This document shows, one piece after another, positions 7,745 to 16,514 of a DNA stretch of 64,000 nucleotides. The stretch spans positions 124,001-188,000 of the forward strand of contig CAUTMV010000003.1 in NCBI GenBank assembly GCA_963540505.1, in the 5' to 3' direction. The stretch comes from Wolinella sp963540505 (lineage in GTDB: Bacteria > Campylobacterota > Campylobacteria > Campylobacterales > Helicobacteraceae). Made by a program: the position numbers and the translations under genes. Under the pieces are notes generated by a model. It was not told the origin of the DNA. It saw nothing but the letters and a program-made list of their open reading frames with translations, and did not search any database. How positions within the stretch are numbered: position 1 is the stretch's first letter; each line of letters opens with the position of its first letter.

Positions 7745-9250
7745 ATGCAGCACACTCTAGCCTTTAGCTTGCCCATTCTCGCTACTTTTGGCGCATACAC
7801 GCTCATCATGCTCTATATTGGCTTTCATTTTTACTATCGCACACACAATACTGAGGAGTATTTTCTCGGCGCGAGAAATCTAGGACCAGCGGTAAGTGCG
7901 CTATCTGCAGGGGCTTCAGATATGAGCGGCTGGCTTCTTATGGGATTGCCCGGTGCGCTTTATGTGGGTGGATTGGCGCAGAGTTACATCGCCATCGGGC
8001 TTAGTATCGGCGCGCTTATTAACTGGGGCTTGGTCGCAAAACGCCTGCGAATCTACACGGGAATCGTCGCGAATTCCATTACGATTCCCGACTATTTTGA
8101 GACGAGATTTTCTGATGATTCCCATACATTGCGTATCCTCTCCGCGCTCATTATTTTGGTCTTTTTTACCATTTACACTTCCGCGGGGTTGGTCGGTGGG
8201 GCGAAGCTTTTGGAGGGGACGTTTGGACTGGATTACCACCACGCGCTTGTGATTGGCTCAATCATCATCGTGAGCTACACATTTTTTGGCGGATATTTGG
8301 CGGTATGCTGGACGGATCTCATTCAGGGGCTTTTGATGATGAGCGCGCTGCTGATTATCCCCGCGGTCATGCTCCATCATCTCGGCGGAATCAGCGAGGC
8401 TATCGCGCTTATTGGGCACGTCGATTCTACGAAAATATCCATGCTCTCAGGCGTTTCACTCCTTGGCATCATCTCCTCGATTGCATGGGGGCTGGGCTAT
8501 TTTGGACAGCCCCATATTCTGGTGCGCTTCATGTCCATTCGCTCGACTAAAGAGATTCCCCTAGCGACACTCATCGGGATTTCATGGATGGCTCTAAGCC
8601 TCTTTGGTGCGTGCATGCTTGGATTCCTGGGAATCGCCTATGTGGAGAAATTCGCCCTCACTCTGCGCGATCCTGAGCAGATTTTTATCCTCATGAGTCA
8701 GCTACTCTTTAATCCATGGATAAGCGGAATCCTGCTTAGCGCAATCCTAGCGGCAATCATGAGCACTGTGAGCTCTCAGCTGCTTGTGAGCTCCTCGACG
8801 ATTGCCGAGGATTTTTATCGCAAACTTTTCCACACACAAGCCCCAGCCAAGCTCATCATGCGCTTTAGTCGTGCTTCGGTGCTTATGGTCGCCTTTATTG
8901 CGTTCATCATTTCACTTGATCGCAACTCCAGTATTCTTAAAATCGTCGCCTACGCATGGGCGGGATTTGGCGCAAGCTTTGGGAGTGTGATCCTTTTTTC
9001 GCTTTTTTGGGGACGTATGACACGCCTTGGGGCGATTCTTGGCATGTTAAGCGGCGCAGTTACGGTCATTTTGTATAAAAATTTCCTCGCAATCTATTTG
9101 GATCTCTACGAAATTATCCCCGGATTCCTCGTCGCGAGCCTTATAATCGTCTTTGTAAGCTTATTTCAACCTGTTAGAGAGGGGACAAAAGAGACCTTTA
9201 TGGAGCTTGAAAAAGAACTAGCCAAGCAATCCGCACAAACGCGACACTAA
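7745..9250 (+). CDS. putP: Sodium/proline symporter PutP
   Basis: A 501-residue SSS-family transporter with about 13 membrane segments. The segment ALSAGASDMSGWLLMGLPG near residue 55 is the PutP Na+/proline signature, and SIAWGLGYFGQPHILVRFM is also characteristic. In Helicobacter proline is an important respiratory substrate, so uptake is plausible. A TTG at 7730 would lengthen it by five residues, but the ATG at 7745 has AAGGA five bases upstream. Its TAA overlaps the next gene's ATG (TAATG), so putP and mntP form an operon. Confidence 0.95.
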   Translation: MQHTLAFSLPILATFGAYTLIMLYIGFHFYYRTHNTEEYFLGARNLGPAVSALSAGASDMSGWLLMGLPGALYVGGLAQSYIAIGLSIGALINWGLVAKRLRIYTGIVANSITIPDYFETRFSDDSHTLRILSALIILVFFTIYTSAGLVGGAKLLEGTFGLDYHHALVIGSIIIVSYTFFGGYLAVCWTDLIQGLLMMSALLIIPAVMLHHLGGISEAIALIGHVDSTKISMLSGVSLLGIISSIAWGLGYFGQPHILVRFMSIRSTKEIPLATLIGISWMALSLFGACMLGFLGIAYVEKFALTLRDPEQIFILMSQLLFNPWISGILLSAILAAIMSTVSSQLLVSSSTIAEDFYRKLFHTQAPAKLIMRFSRASVLMVAFIAFIISLDRNSSILKIVAYAWAGFGASFGSVILFSLFWGRMTRLGAILGMLSGAVTVILYKNFLAIYLDLYEIIPGFLVASLIIVFVSLFQPVREGTKETFMELEKELAKQSAQTRH

Positions 9251-9804
9251 TGCCCGAACTATTCGCTCTAGCCCTCGCGCTCAGCATGGACGCCTTTGCC
9301 ATCTCCATTGTGCTTGGTGCGCGCTTTAGGGAATCTGCGCTTTCACTCATGCTTAAAAGCGGACTGTTTTTCGGGCTTGCGCAGCTACTTATGCCTCTGC
9401 TTGGATTTTATTTGGGCAAGATTCTCTTTAAGGCATTTGAGGGAATCTACCCTTTCATCGCCTTTATGCTACTGCTATTTTTAGGAATGCATATGCTAAA
9501 AGAGGCGCATTTGGCGCGAGAAGAGAGGGCTTATGAACGCTACCCCTCAATTTGGCAATTCACACTCCTTGCCCTAGCTACGAGCATGGACGCGATGGCG
9601 GCGGGGCTGACCCTCGCGCTTTTTAGCTTGCCGATGTGGTTTTGCGTGCTGAGTATTGGCTGCTGCACTTTCGCGCTCTCCTCTTTGGGCGTCTATTTAG
9701 GCAACAAAATGGGCACATATCTAAAAGAAAAAGCACAATACTTTGGGGGAATCGTGCTCATTCTAATCGGCGTCAAAATCCTCTTTGAACACCTAAATCC
9801 CTAG
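9250..9804 (+). CDS. mntP: Manganese efflux pump MntP
   Basis: A 184-residue protein with six hydrophobic segments in two repeated halves. Each half carries an SMDA motif (LALSMDAFAIS near residue 13 and ATSMDAMAAG near residue 118), the acidic metal-path residues of MntP (formerly YebN). It exports Mn2+. The start overlaps the putP stop by one base. The gene ends tail-to-tail with thiL: a single CTAG at 9801-9804 supplies the stop codon of both genes. Confidence 0.93.
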   Translation: MPELFALALALSMDAFAISIVLGARFRESALSLMLKSGLFFGLAQLLMPLLGFYLGKILFKAFEGIYPFIAFMLLLFLGMHMLKEAHLAREERAYERYPSIWQFTLLALATSMDAMAAGLTLALFSLPMWFCVLSIGCCTFALSSLGVYLGNKMGTYLKEKAQYFGGIVLILIGVKILFEHLNP

Positions 9805-10640
9805 CAGTGATGCCCCTTGCAAGGGGCGCGATAGATTCCGCCCTTAGTCGCCCGCGCAAAGACATTGAGCGCGACACGGTGCTGTTTGGCGATACTTTGT
9901 GCCTTTTGTAAAAAGCGCGGCGGGAACGCAAAAAGCATCTCATACTCTTCACCGCTGCACCCAATCGCCCTAGGAATCGCGCGCCTAAACTCAAATCCCA
10001 CGCGATTGAGCGTTGAAAGTCGCTCAAGCTCCAAAAAGAGTCCATCGGATATATCCATGCCCGCATGTGCCAGCGGAGCGAGCGCGCTAATGAGCTTTGG
10101 ACGCAACACGGGTCGGATAAAACGCGAAGTGGGAGCGAGCGAAAAGCCGCGCATAAGGCGGCGAAGATCTTTGAGCGATTCCCCGATTTTGCCCGTATAG
10201 GCGAGAATATCACCCGGTTTGACCCCTTTTCTCACGAGAGGTTTAGAGCCCAAACTTCCAATCAATGTGAATGAAATTCCTAGCAGCGAGGCGAGAATCG
10301 TATCGCCTCCGATGAGCTTAATCTTAAACTCATCACACGCGCGAGCGATAGCAAGCGATAATCTGCGCGTCTGCTCGGGCGAAAAATCCCTCGGGAGCGA
10401 GAGCGTAAGCAGCGCGTAGCGGGGTGTCGCATTCATCGCATAAAGATCGGAGACATTCACCGCAAGAGCCTTGTATGCAAGCTCCTCAAGGCTAAACCAT
10501 TCGCGCTTAAAATGACTCCCCTCCACAAAGGAATCCGCCGCATACACAAGCGAATCCAGCACTACACCATCATCGCCGATTCCCCATGTCGCCCCGCTCT
10601 TTTTCAGCGTATCAATAAAGAGAGTTTCCCGATCCTTCAT
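9801..10640 (-). CDS. thiL: Thiamine-monophosphate kinase ThiL
   Basis: ThiL phosphorylates thiamine monophosphate to the active cofactor thiamine pyrophosphate. The 279-residue product shows the PurM-like ATPase motifs GIGDDGVV (about 20-28), KLIGGDT and MDISDGLFLELERL. It is somewhat shorter than the enteric enzyme (325 aa). The start overlaps the nadC stop (ATGA), making it the last gene of the mltC-bpt-psd-nadA-nadC-thiL unit. Confidence 0.95.
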   Translation of the reverse strand: MKDRETLFIDTLKKSGATWGIGDDGVVLDSLVYAADSFVEGSHFKREWFSLEELAYKALAVNVSDLYAMNATPRYALLTLSLPRDFSPEQTRRLSLAIARACDEFKIKLIGGDTILASLLGISFTLIGSLGSKPLVRKGVKPGDILAYTGKIGESLKDLRRLMRGFSLAPTSRFIRPVLRPKLISALAPLAHAGMDISDGLFLELERLSTLNRVGFEFRRAIPRAIGCSGEEYEMLFAFPPRFLQKAQSIAKQHRVALNVFARATKGGIYRAPCKGHHC

Positions 10641-11464
10641 TGCATTTTCAGGCTCATATCAAGCCAGCGCGCCTGATGTATGAGGCTCCCGCTGCTAAGT
10701 GCGTCAAAGCCAAGCTCGACATAAAGTGCGAGATTTTCCTGCGTGATGTTTCCGCTCGCCTCCAAAAGCACCCCAGCAGCATGACGCGCACGATATTTCG
10801 CGCACTCCTCCAGGTCGTGCAGGTTCATATTGTCGCACATAATGATGTCCGCACCCGCCTCACACGCCTCTATCATCTGATGCACACTTTCGCATTCCAC
10901 CTCAATCCGACACGTCCAAGGAATCCGCGTGCGCGCCGTGGCGATAAACGCAGGCAGATCGTCGATATGCCTAAGGTGTGTGTCTTTTAGCATGAGGCAG
11001 TCATCAAGTCCGAAGCGATGGTTGCTCCCGCCACCATTACGCACCGAATATTTCTCAAAACTACGCAAAAGCGGGCGCGTTTTGCGCGTGTCAAGAATCT
11101 TAAGCTTACTTCCTTTGGGCAGAATATCGACAAAACTTCTTGTGTGTGTGGCGATTCCGCTGCTGTGCTCTAACATATTTAAAAGCACGCGCTCGATTCT
11201 CACTATCGTGCTAAAATCGCCACAAAGCTCCAAAAGCACGCTCGATTCCTCAAATTTCTCACCATCTTTATACAGATATTTCGCCTCGATTCCCGCAAGC
11301 GCGCACAGCTCTTTGGCATAAACCTGCCCGGAGAAAATTCCAGAGCTTTTCGCCATCACAACGGCATGAGCCTCCAGCTTCATATCCATAAGCGCAAAGA
11401 GGTCGCCCCGCCCCACGTCCTCGCGCAATGCTGCCGCAACAAAGCTCGTAATCTCATCTCTCAT
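10637..11464 (-). CDS. nadC: Quinolinate phosphoribosyltransferase NadC
   Basis: A 275-residue enzyme converting quinolinate and PRPP to nicotinate mononucleotide in NAD synthesis. Visible signatures are LNMLEHSSGIATHTRSFV, ILDTRKTRPLLR, RNGGGSNHRFGLDD and, near the C-terminus, EASGNI. Its ATG overlaps the nadA stop (ATGA) and its stop overlaps thiL, so three cofactor genes are translationally coupled. Confidence 0.97.
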   Translation of the reverse strand: MRDEITSFVAAALREDVGRGDLFALMDMKLEAHAVVMAKSSGIFSGQVYAKELCALAGIEAKYLYKDGEKFEESSVLLELCGDFSTIVRIERVLLNMLEHSSGIATHTRSFVDILPKGSKLKILDTRKTRPLLRSFEKYSVRNGGGSNHRFGLDDCLMLKDTHLRHIDDLPAFIATARTRIPWTCRIEVECESVHQMIEACEAGADIIMCDNMNLHDLEECAKYRARHAAGVLLEASGNITQENLALYVELGFDALSSGSLIHQARWLDMSLKMQ

Positions 11465-12480
11465 GAAAGCTCCAGCATTCCATTTAGCGCGATTCTCGCC
11501 TCATTCGCCACCTCATCACTCAGCAAAATCTCATTACCCCCGCCGCGCTCAAAAGCGCGCAACGCCGCTAAAACATCGCCCAGCGTCGTCTCATTCATCG
11601 TCGGGCACTCAGGGCGCGTGCTACTCAGCACATAGGTATTCTCCGCTCTCAGGCGATGGACAAAGTTATATTCCGTCCCCACCACAACCTTTTGTTCCAA
11701 AGGCAGGCTCTGCACATATTTAGCAAGCTGACTGGTCGAGCCCACGAAATCCGCCCTCTGCACCACGCTAGGGTCGCACTCGGGATGCACTGCGACCAAA
11801 ATCCCCGGGAATCGCGCACGGAAAAACTCCACATCAGCAGGCGTGAAAAGCTGATGAACCGAGCAAAATCCATCATAACAGACAACATCCGCCTCAAGCA
11901 CTTGCTCTTTGGTGCTGCTGCCTAACACAGCGGATTTTTGGGCGTTTTTATGCGCGAGATTCTGCCCTAAACACCGATCGGGTAAAAAGAAGATTTTTTT
12001 GCCCGATTCTTGGGCTTTAGCCATGATTTTCCCCGCATTTGCCGAAGTGCAGATAAGCCCGCCCATCGCTCCGACTTTTGCTTTGATCTCTGCGCTTGAG
12101 TTGATATAACTCAGAGGGAAAATCCCCTCGCGCGCGATTCCGTAGCTCTCTAAAAGCGCGATGGATTGATCAAAATATTGACTATCAATCATACGCGCCA
12201 TGGAACAGCAGGCGATTTTAGGCATGATGACGCGCTTATTGGACGCAAGAATCTTCACACTCTCGCCCATAAATCTCACGCCGCAAAAGAGCACCGCCTC
12301 ACAAGGGAAATCCACCACCTTGCGCGCAAGATCAAGGCTATCGCCAATAATATCCGCCACCTCGATCACTTCATCGCGCTGATAAAAATGGGCGGCAATG
12401 ACGACATTAAGCCGCTTTTTAAGCTCTATTATTTCAGTATGGATTCGTGCTGCTTGCGCTTTAGGTAAGGGAACTTCCAC
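11461..12480 (-). CDS. nadA: Quinolinate synthase NadA (4Fe-4S)
   Basis: A 339-residue enzyme that condenses iminoaspartate with dihydroxyacetone phosphate. The three cluster cysteines appear in GGLICTSANAG, VAVHPECDPSVV and RPECPTMNETTL; AAHFYQRDEV near the N-terminus is the substrate loop. The start is GTG at 12480, immediately after the psd stop, with AAGGAGAG seven bases upstream. The order psd-nadA-nadC matches H. pylori. No nadB lies in the window. Confidence 0.97.
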   Translation of the reverse strand: MEVPLPKAQAARIHTEIIELKKRLNVVIAAHFYQRDEVIEVADIIGDSLDLARKVVDFPCEAVLFCGVRFMGESVKILASNKRVIMPKIACCSMARMIDSQYFDQSIALLESYGIAREGIFPLSYINSSAEIKAKVGAMGGLICTSANAGKIMAKAQESGKKIFFLPDRCLGQNLAHKNAQKSAVLGSSTKEQVLEADVVCYDGFCSVHQLFTPADVEFFRARFPGILVAVHPECDPSVVQRADFVGSTSQLAKYVQSLPLEQKVVVGTEYNFVHRLRAENTYVLSSTRPECPTMNETTLGDVLAALRAFERGGGNEILLSDEVANEARIALNGMLELS

Positions 12481-13272
12481 CTATTCACTCTCCTTGGTCG
12501 CAATCGCATCGCCATAGTGCACGCGTGCGCCCTCTTTGGGCGAGAAATTCCAATTTTGCGTAAAAAGGAGAATCGTCGAGCCCATCTTAAATAGCCCAAT
12601 TTCCTGAGCTTTTTTAAGCTTAATGGGGGAATCGTAGCGATAAACCGCGTTACCCGCCTTGACGTTTGTTTTGATACGCGGCTCAAAATAGAGCGCCATC
12701 TGTCCGACATTAAGCGCGCCCACAGCGACAAAATAGAGTGTCTCGCCCCACTCATCACGGCATTTTAGCACCACGCGTTCATTGCGCACAAAAAGCCGCG
12801 CATTCTTCCGTAACGAAGGCGTATTCACAGGGAGCAAAACTCCGCTAAAATAGCGACACTCAAGCACTAAAAGATCGCAAGGCGCATGAAAGCGATGATA
12901 ATCTTTGGGTGAGAGGTAGAAATTGACATACTCATAGCTCTGCTCGAGCTCTTCGCCCAGAAGCTCACTCACGGGGTATTCCATGCCTTTAATCTGCAAC
13001 GCCTTGCCATCAATGCTCTTCCCTCGCGCCATAATAAGGGAATCACACGGCGAAATGAGGGCTTTTTGCTCCGCATCAAAGGGGCGATTCCTAATGAGGC
13101 TGCGCGTGAAAAGGGCATTTAGCGTCGGATAGGAATCAAGCGTGTCAAACTCGCTCATATCAATCTTGAAATAGCGCACGTATAGGCTATTTAAGGCATT
13201 TTGCACTATGCGCGGGAAGGGGTAATTTGCGATGCGACCAAATAGCCGCGAGAGGTAGTTGCTCCATTTCAT
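12481..13272 (-). CDS. psd: Phosphatidylserine decarboxylase proenzyme Psd
   Basis: Makes phosphatidylethanolamine from phosphatidylserine at the inner membrane. The 263-residue proenzyme contains KMGSTILLF near the C-terminus; cleavage before Ser232 should give the pyruvoyl cofactor and a small alpha chain of about 32 residues. The YLSPKDYHRFHAP segment is the conserved histidine region. ATG at 13272 has AAGGAG seven bases upstream and overlaps the bpt stop (ATGA). An in-frame start eight codons earlier would overlap bpt further and lacks a good ribosome site. Confidence 0.95.
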   Translation of the reverse strand: MKWSNYLSRLFGRIANYPFPRIVQNALNSLYVRYFKIDMSEFDTLDSYPTLNALFTRSLIRNRPFDAEQKALISPCDSLIMARGKSIDGKALQIKGMEYPVSELLGEELEQSYEYVNFYLSPKDYHRFHAPCDLLVLECRYFSGVLLPVNTPSLRKNARLFVRNERVVLKCRDEWGETLYFVAVGALNVGQMALYFEPRIKTNVKAGNAVYRYDSPIKLKKAQEIGLFKMGSTILLFTQNWNFSPKEGARVHYGDAIATKESE

Positions 13273-14024
13273 CTGTCTTCTCCTTGTGAAATCCAATCTG
13301 CGAATTCGTGGGGTTGTGGCTCGTTGCGTAAAATCTCATAGGGGGCGAAACGCTCCTTATATCCCATGCTGTGATGATTTTTAATCCAATAGCCGGGGTA
13401 AAAATAGGCGATCTTCAGCCCTTTTGCAATCTCTAATTGCTTAAGAATCGAAAAAATCCCGAGGGAGAGATCGCCATATTCGTGGTCATAGAAGCAATAG
13501 ACTGCGGAGATCGATTCCCTCAAAATATCCACAAGTGCGATTCCTACGAGTTTCTCATCGCGATAATAGGCGAATTCATACCCAAACTCCTCCGCACCCT
13601 CCACAAACATCTCATAATAACTCTCTGCCGTGATGGGCGTGTATTCCCAGCCTTTTTTATGGTTCATGTGCTGATGATAGCGCTCATAGAGCTCCAAGTG
13701 AGCCTGAGTAATCATCGGACGCTGTATCATCACGACGGTCTCCTTGTTTTTTGCGAGCACGCGCTTAAAAGAGCGCGAGGGCTCAAACACCTGCACCTCT
13801 TTGCGCACCGAAATGCACTCTTTGCACGTTTTACAAATCGGGACGAAGAAATATTTCCCAAAGCGTCTCCAACCCCGCTCCAAGAGCGTCTGATAAAGTT
13901 CAATCGAGCAAGATTGTATGTGAAAATATCGAAAAAGTGAATACTGCTGCGGAAGATAGCTACAAGGCTTCTCCTTGGGGATAAACTCAATAATACTCTC
14001 CTGCCGCGCATGTATCTTATCCAA
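13269..14024 (-). CDS. bpt: Aspartate/glutamate leucyltransferase Bpt
   Basis: Transfers leucine from Leu-tRNA to N-terminal Asp or Glu of proteins, marking them for ClpAP in the bacterial N-end rule. Family signatures are PCSYLPQQYS near the N-terminus, the cysteine pair CKTCKECIS, HMNHKKGWEY and FYPGYWIKNHHSMGYK. I place the start at TTG 14024, where GGAGG lies five bases upstream; a TTG at 14057 also fits but would overlap mltC by 20 bases. The product is then 251 residues. No ATG lies near the conserved N-terminus. Confidence 0.9.
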   Translation of the reverse strand: MDKIHARQESIIEFIPKEKPCSYLPQQYSLFRYFHIQSCSIELYQTLLERGWRRFGKYFFVPICKTCKECISVRKEVQVFEPSRSFKRVLAKNKETVVMIQRPMITQAHLELYERYHQHMNHKKGWEYTPITAESYYEMFVEGAEEFGYEFAYYRDEKLVGIALVDILRESISAVYCFYDHEYGDLSLGIFSILKQLEIAKGLKIAYFYPGYWIKNHHSMGYKERFAPYEILRNEPQPHEFADWISQGEDR

Positions 14025-14037
14025 AAACTCCTCCGTT

Positions 14038-15240
14038 CTAGGAGCGAGGGTGCGCAATAAAATTGCGCTTGGCCTCAGTTACTTTTCGCAGATAGTTGCG
14101 CGTCTCTTCGTAAGGGAGCGACGTGCGGAGCTTACGATAGATCTCTTGGGGCGGTTGGGCGTTGATTTTATCCACCGCACGGGCGCGATTCCCATCAAAC
14201 GTCCTCAGCACATTTCCGCTCCCCGTATTATACGCTGCAATCACGCAATATTCGAGGCTCTGTGGATTCCTGATTCCCGCCAGATAGCGCGTATGAAGGA
14301 TTTTAAGATACATCGTGCCATAGCGCACATTCGTATCGGGGTCAAAAAGCTGCGAGCGTGTCGGCACGCCATCTCGCCCATGCAACCCTCGATGAGCGTC
14401 CCGCCCCGCGCTTTGAGGCACGACCTGCATGAGCCCATACGCGGGAATCGAACTTACGGCATAGGGATTGAAGCTGCTCTCACTCTGAATAATCGCAAGC
14501 ACCAACGCCTCGCTAACCCCGTGCAGACGCGCGTATTTCTTCACAATATCGCCATATTTCGCGCTTTTCACGCGATTATATTCGCGCGTCATGTGAAAAT
14601 GGACGTAATGCACAATCTGTGCGTCTGCGGTGCGAGTTTTGAGCTGATTATTAATCAGATAATCCGCGTAGCGACCCGCGCGCCATTCATAGAGGACGAC
14701 TTTTTGTTCATGATCTTTGACTAGCCCCGCCAAATAGGGCTTCCCCTGAAAACTTACCTCTTTATCCGAATAGAGATCCACCCCTTCGGGATTCTCAGGC
14801 GTTAGCAGCGTCGTTACAATAGCTTTTTTGAGCGATTCCTTAGGATTTTGAGAATCGATCGTCTCAACTGTGATTTCGCCTTTTTCAAAATCAACCAAAG
14901 CGCGACTTTTATAAGAATCGGTATATTTTACATAAACCTTCTGACTCGCGCTTTTGCTCTCTTTTTTTCCCCATTTTTTGGAAATCTCCCCCACAAAAGC
15001 TTCAAAAACCTGCTTGAAATTAACCTGAAAATTCTGTGTATCTTTTAGCAGTGCTTGAGGATTTTTTTCATAATAAGTAGCTTTTTGTTTAGCAAAAGAT
15101 TTCGCTGTCGCAGTGGGGTTAGAGGAAAGAGCCACTCGCGTAACGGTGCGATAATCATGCACCGAGCAACCTAAAAAGGCAAACAGCCCCACAAAAAGCA
15201 GAGCAAAATATTCCGCACCGTGCTTTAGCTTCAAATTCAC
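14038..15240 (-). CDS. mltC: Membrane-bound lytic murein transglycosylase (MltC type)
   Basis: A 400-residue lipoprotein: hydrophobic signal with lipobox FLGC (Cys25), an MltC-type N-terminal domain (about 60-215) and a C-terminal SLT transglycosylase domain. The catalytic glutamate is in IIQSESSFNPYAVSS (Glu254), followed by AYGLMQVVP and VIAAYNTGSGNVLR. It cleaves peptidoglycan glycan strands from the membrane side of the periplasm. The start is GTG at 15240, six bases after the DJ-1 gene. It leads into bpt and psd, forming one envelope/NAD transcript. Confidence 0.93.
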   Translation of the reverse strand: MNLKLKHGAEYFALLFVGLFAFLGCSVHDYRTVTRVALSSNPTATAKSFAKQKATYYEKNPQALLKDTQNFQVNFKQVFEAFVGEISKKWGKKESKSASQKVYVKYTDSYKSRALVDFEKGEITVETIDSQNPKESLKKAIVTTLLTPENPEGVDLYSDKEVSFQGKPYLAGLVKDHEQKVVLYEWRAGRYADYLINNQLKTRTADAQIVHYVHFHMTREYNRVKSAKYGDIVKKYARLHGVSEALVLAIIQSESSFNPYAVSSIPAYGLMQVVPQSAGRDAHRGLHGRDGVPTRSQLFDPDTNVRYGTMYLKILHTRYLAGIRNPQSLEYCVIAAYNTGSGNVLRTFDGNRARAVDKINAQPPQEIYRKLRTSLPYEETRNYLRKVTEAKRNFIAHPRS

Positions 15241-15246
15241 CGCCGC

Positions 15247-15801
15247 CTAGAGATCATTTGCCAACATCGCACGTGCCACTTCATCGCGTTTCTCCTTATT
15301 AAAGAGACGCTCCACCAGTGTGAGCGAAAAGACAAGCGCGCTCCCCGGACCCCTTGATGTGATGATGTGATCTGCCTCCACCACGCGATCATTTAGGTAT
15401 TCTCCGCCGGGAATCTTCTCCTCCACGCTCGGATAGCATGTATATTTTGTGAGCGCGATTCCCGCCTCGCTAAGTGCATAAGGAGCCGCACAAATCGCCG
15501 CCACAAATCGCTTGCGCTCATTTAGATTGCAAATCATCGCCTGAACGAGCTTGTGATTTGCAAGAGCCAGCGTGCCACCCCAACCGCCGGGAAGCACCAC
15601 CATATCGATATTCTGTGGCTCGATTAGCTCCATTTTGGTATCTGGACGGATAAAAATCCCGCCTTGGGATTCCACCAATTCCGTGGAATCAAGCCCTGCG
15701 ACGACCACTTTCGCACCTGCACGGCGCAAAACATCAATGATACTAATCGCCTCAAGCTCCTCAAACCCTTTGGCTAGCGGGACTACGACCACTTTTTGCA
15801 C
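15247..15801 (-). CDS. DJ-1/PfpI family protein (YajL/DJ-1 clade)
   Basis: 184 residues in the flavodoxin-like DJ-1 fold. The nucleophile elbow AAICAAPYAL places Cys104, the conserved acidic residue is in FEELEA (about 14-16), and TSRGPGSALVF is the DJ-1 tail motif. The family responds to oxidative or carbonyl stress; deglycase and chaperone activities have been claimed but are disputed. The GTG start overlaps the efp stop by one base (TAGTG), with AAGG seven bases upstream, so it depends on efp transcription. Confidence 0.9.
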   Translation of the reverse strand: MQKVVVVPLAKGFEELEAISIIDVLRRAGAKVVVAGLDSTELVESQGGIFIRPDTKMELIEPQNIDMVVLPGGWGGTLALANHKLVQAMICNLNERKRFVAAICAAPYALSEAGIALTKYTCYPSVEEKIPGGEYLNDRVVEADHIITSRGPGSALVFSLTLVERLFNKEKRDEVARAMLANDL

Positions 15802-16364
15802 TATTTTACCTTCTCTATATATTCGCCAAGCTCGGTATTGACCCGCACCATATCGCCCTCAAGCACATGGTAAGGAATCTGTATCACCGCACCCGTCTCC
15901 AAAGTCGCCGGCTTGCGACTTCCACTTGATGTATCGCCTTTGAAATTCGGCGGCGTCTCCACAATCTTCAGCTCGACCACTTGAGGCACATCGACAGAAA
16001 TCGCCTTGCCGTTGTGAAAAAGAACGGACACGCTCATGCCATCAATCATCCATCTCGCCACATCGCCCACCTGGTCATCGCTAAGCGCGATCTGCTCGTA
16101 GCTCTCAACGTCCATGAACTGGAAGAGGTCGCCATCATGATAGAGGTATTGCATGCTTCGCTCTTGCAAATTCGGCTCTTCACATTTATCGCCCGCGTGG
16201 AACGTCTTCTCCAGCACGCGCCCATCGAGGAAAGACTTCATCTTCACACGCACGAACGCCGCACCCTTGCCGGGCTTCACGTGTTGGTATTCGGTAATCC
16301 GATACGGAACACCCTCCAGTTCAACCTTTAAACCTTTTTTTAAATCACCCATTGAATACGCCAT
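15801..16364 (-). CDS. efp: Elongation factor P
   Basis: 187 residues, the usual EF-P length, with three beta-barrel domains. The modification loop reads HVKPGKGAAF, with Lys33 at the position of E. coli Lys34; whether it is lysylated here is not shown. EF-P rescues ribosomes stalled at polyproline. ATG at 16364 has GAGGAG five bases upstream; a TTG one codon earlier is disfavoured. The order peb4-fba-efp matches H. pylori HP0175-0177. Confidence 0.97.
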   Translation of the reverse strand: MAYSMGDLKKGLKVELEGVPYRITEYQHVKPGKGAAFVRVKMKSFLDGRVLEKTFHAGDKCEEPNLQERSMQYLYHDGDLFQFMDVESYEQIALSDDQVGDVARWMIDGMSVSVLFHNGKAISVDVPQVVELKIVETPPNFKGDTSSGSRKPATLETGAVIQIPYHVLEGDMVRVNTELGEYIEKVK

Positions 16365-16437
16365 CAAAACTCCTCACAAAATAATAGACGAGAATCACAA
16401 AAGCTCTCGCCGTGTAGATTCCCACAATCGCGCCCAT
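16345..16437 (-). CDS. Possible small hydrophobic leader ORF before efp
   Basis: A 30-codon frame starts ATG at 16437 with CAGGA six bases upstream, reads MGAIVGIYTARAFVILVYYF and overlaps the efp start by 20 bases. The product would be a single membrane helix. A 12-codon ORF (MAESIEAILRRI) ends just before it in another frame. These may be leader peptides in the 150-base fba-efp gap, or chance. No family is recognised. Confidence 0.25.
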   Translation of the reverse strand: MGAIVGIYTARAFVILVYYFVRSFDGVFNG

Positions 16438-16514
16438 TTCAAATCCTGCGCAAAATCGCTTCGATGGATTCCGCCATTTTGGCGAGATTCCCACACTAAA
16501 GCTAAATGGATTGT

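Noticed and set aside
13975..14724. 249-codon plus-strand ORF opposite bpt and mltC
   Set aside because: Antisense shadow; both real genes show full catalytic motifs.
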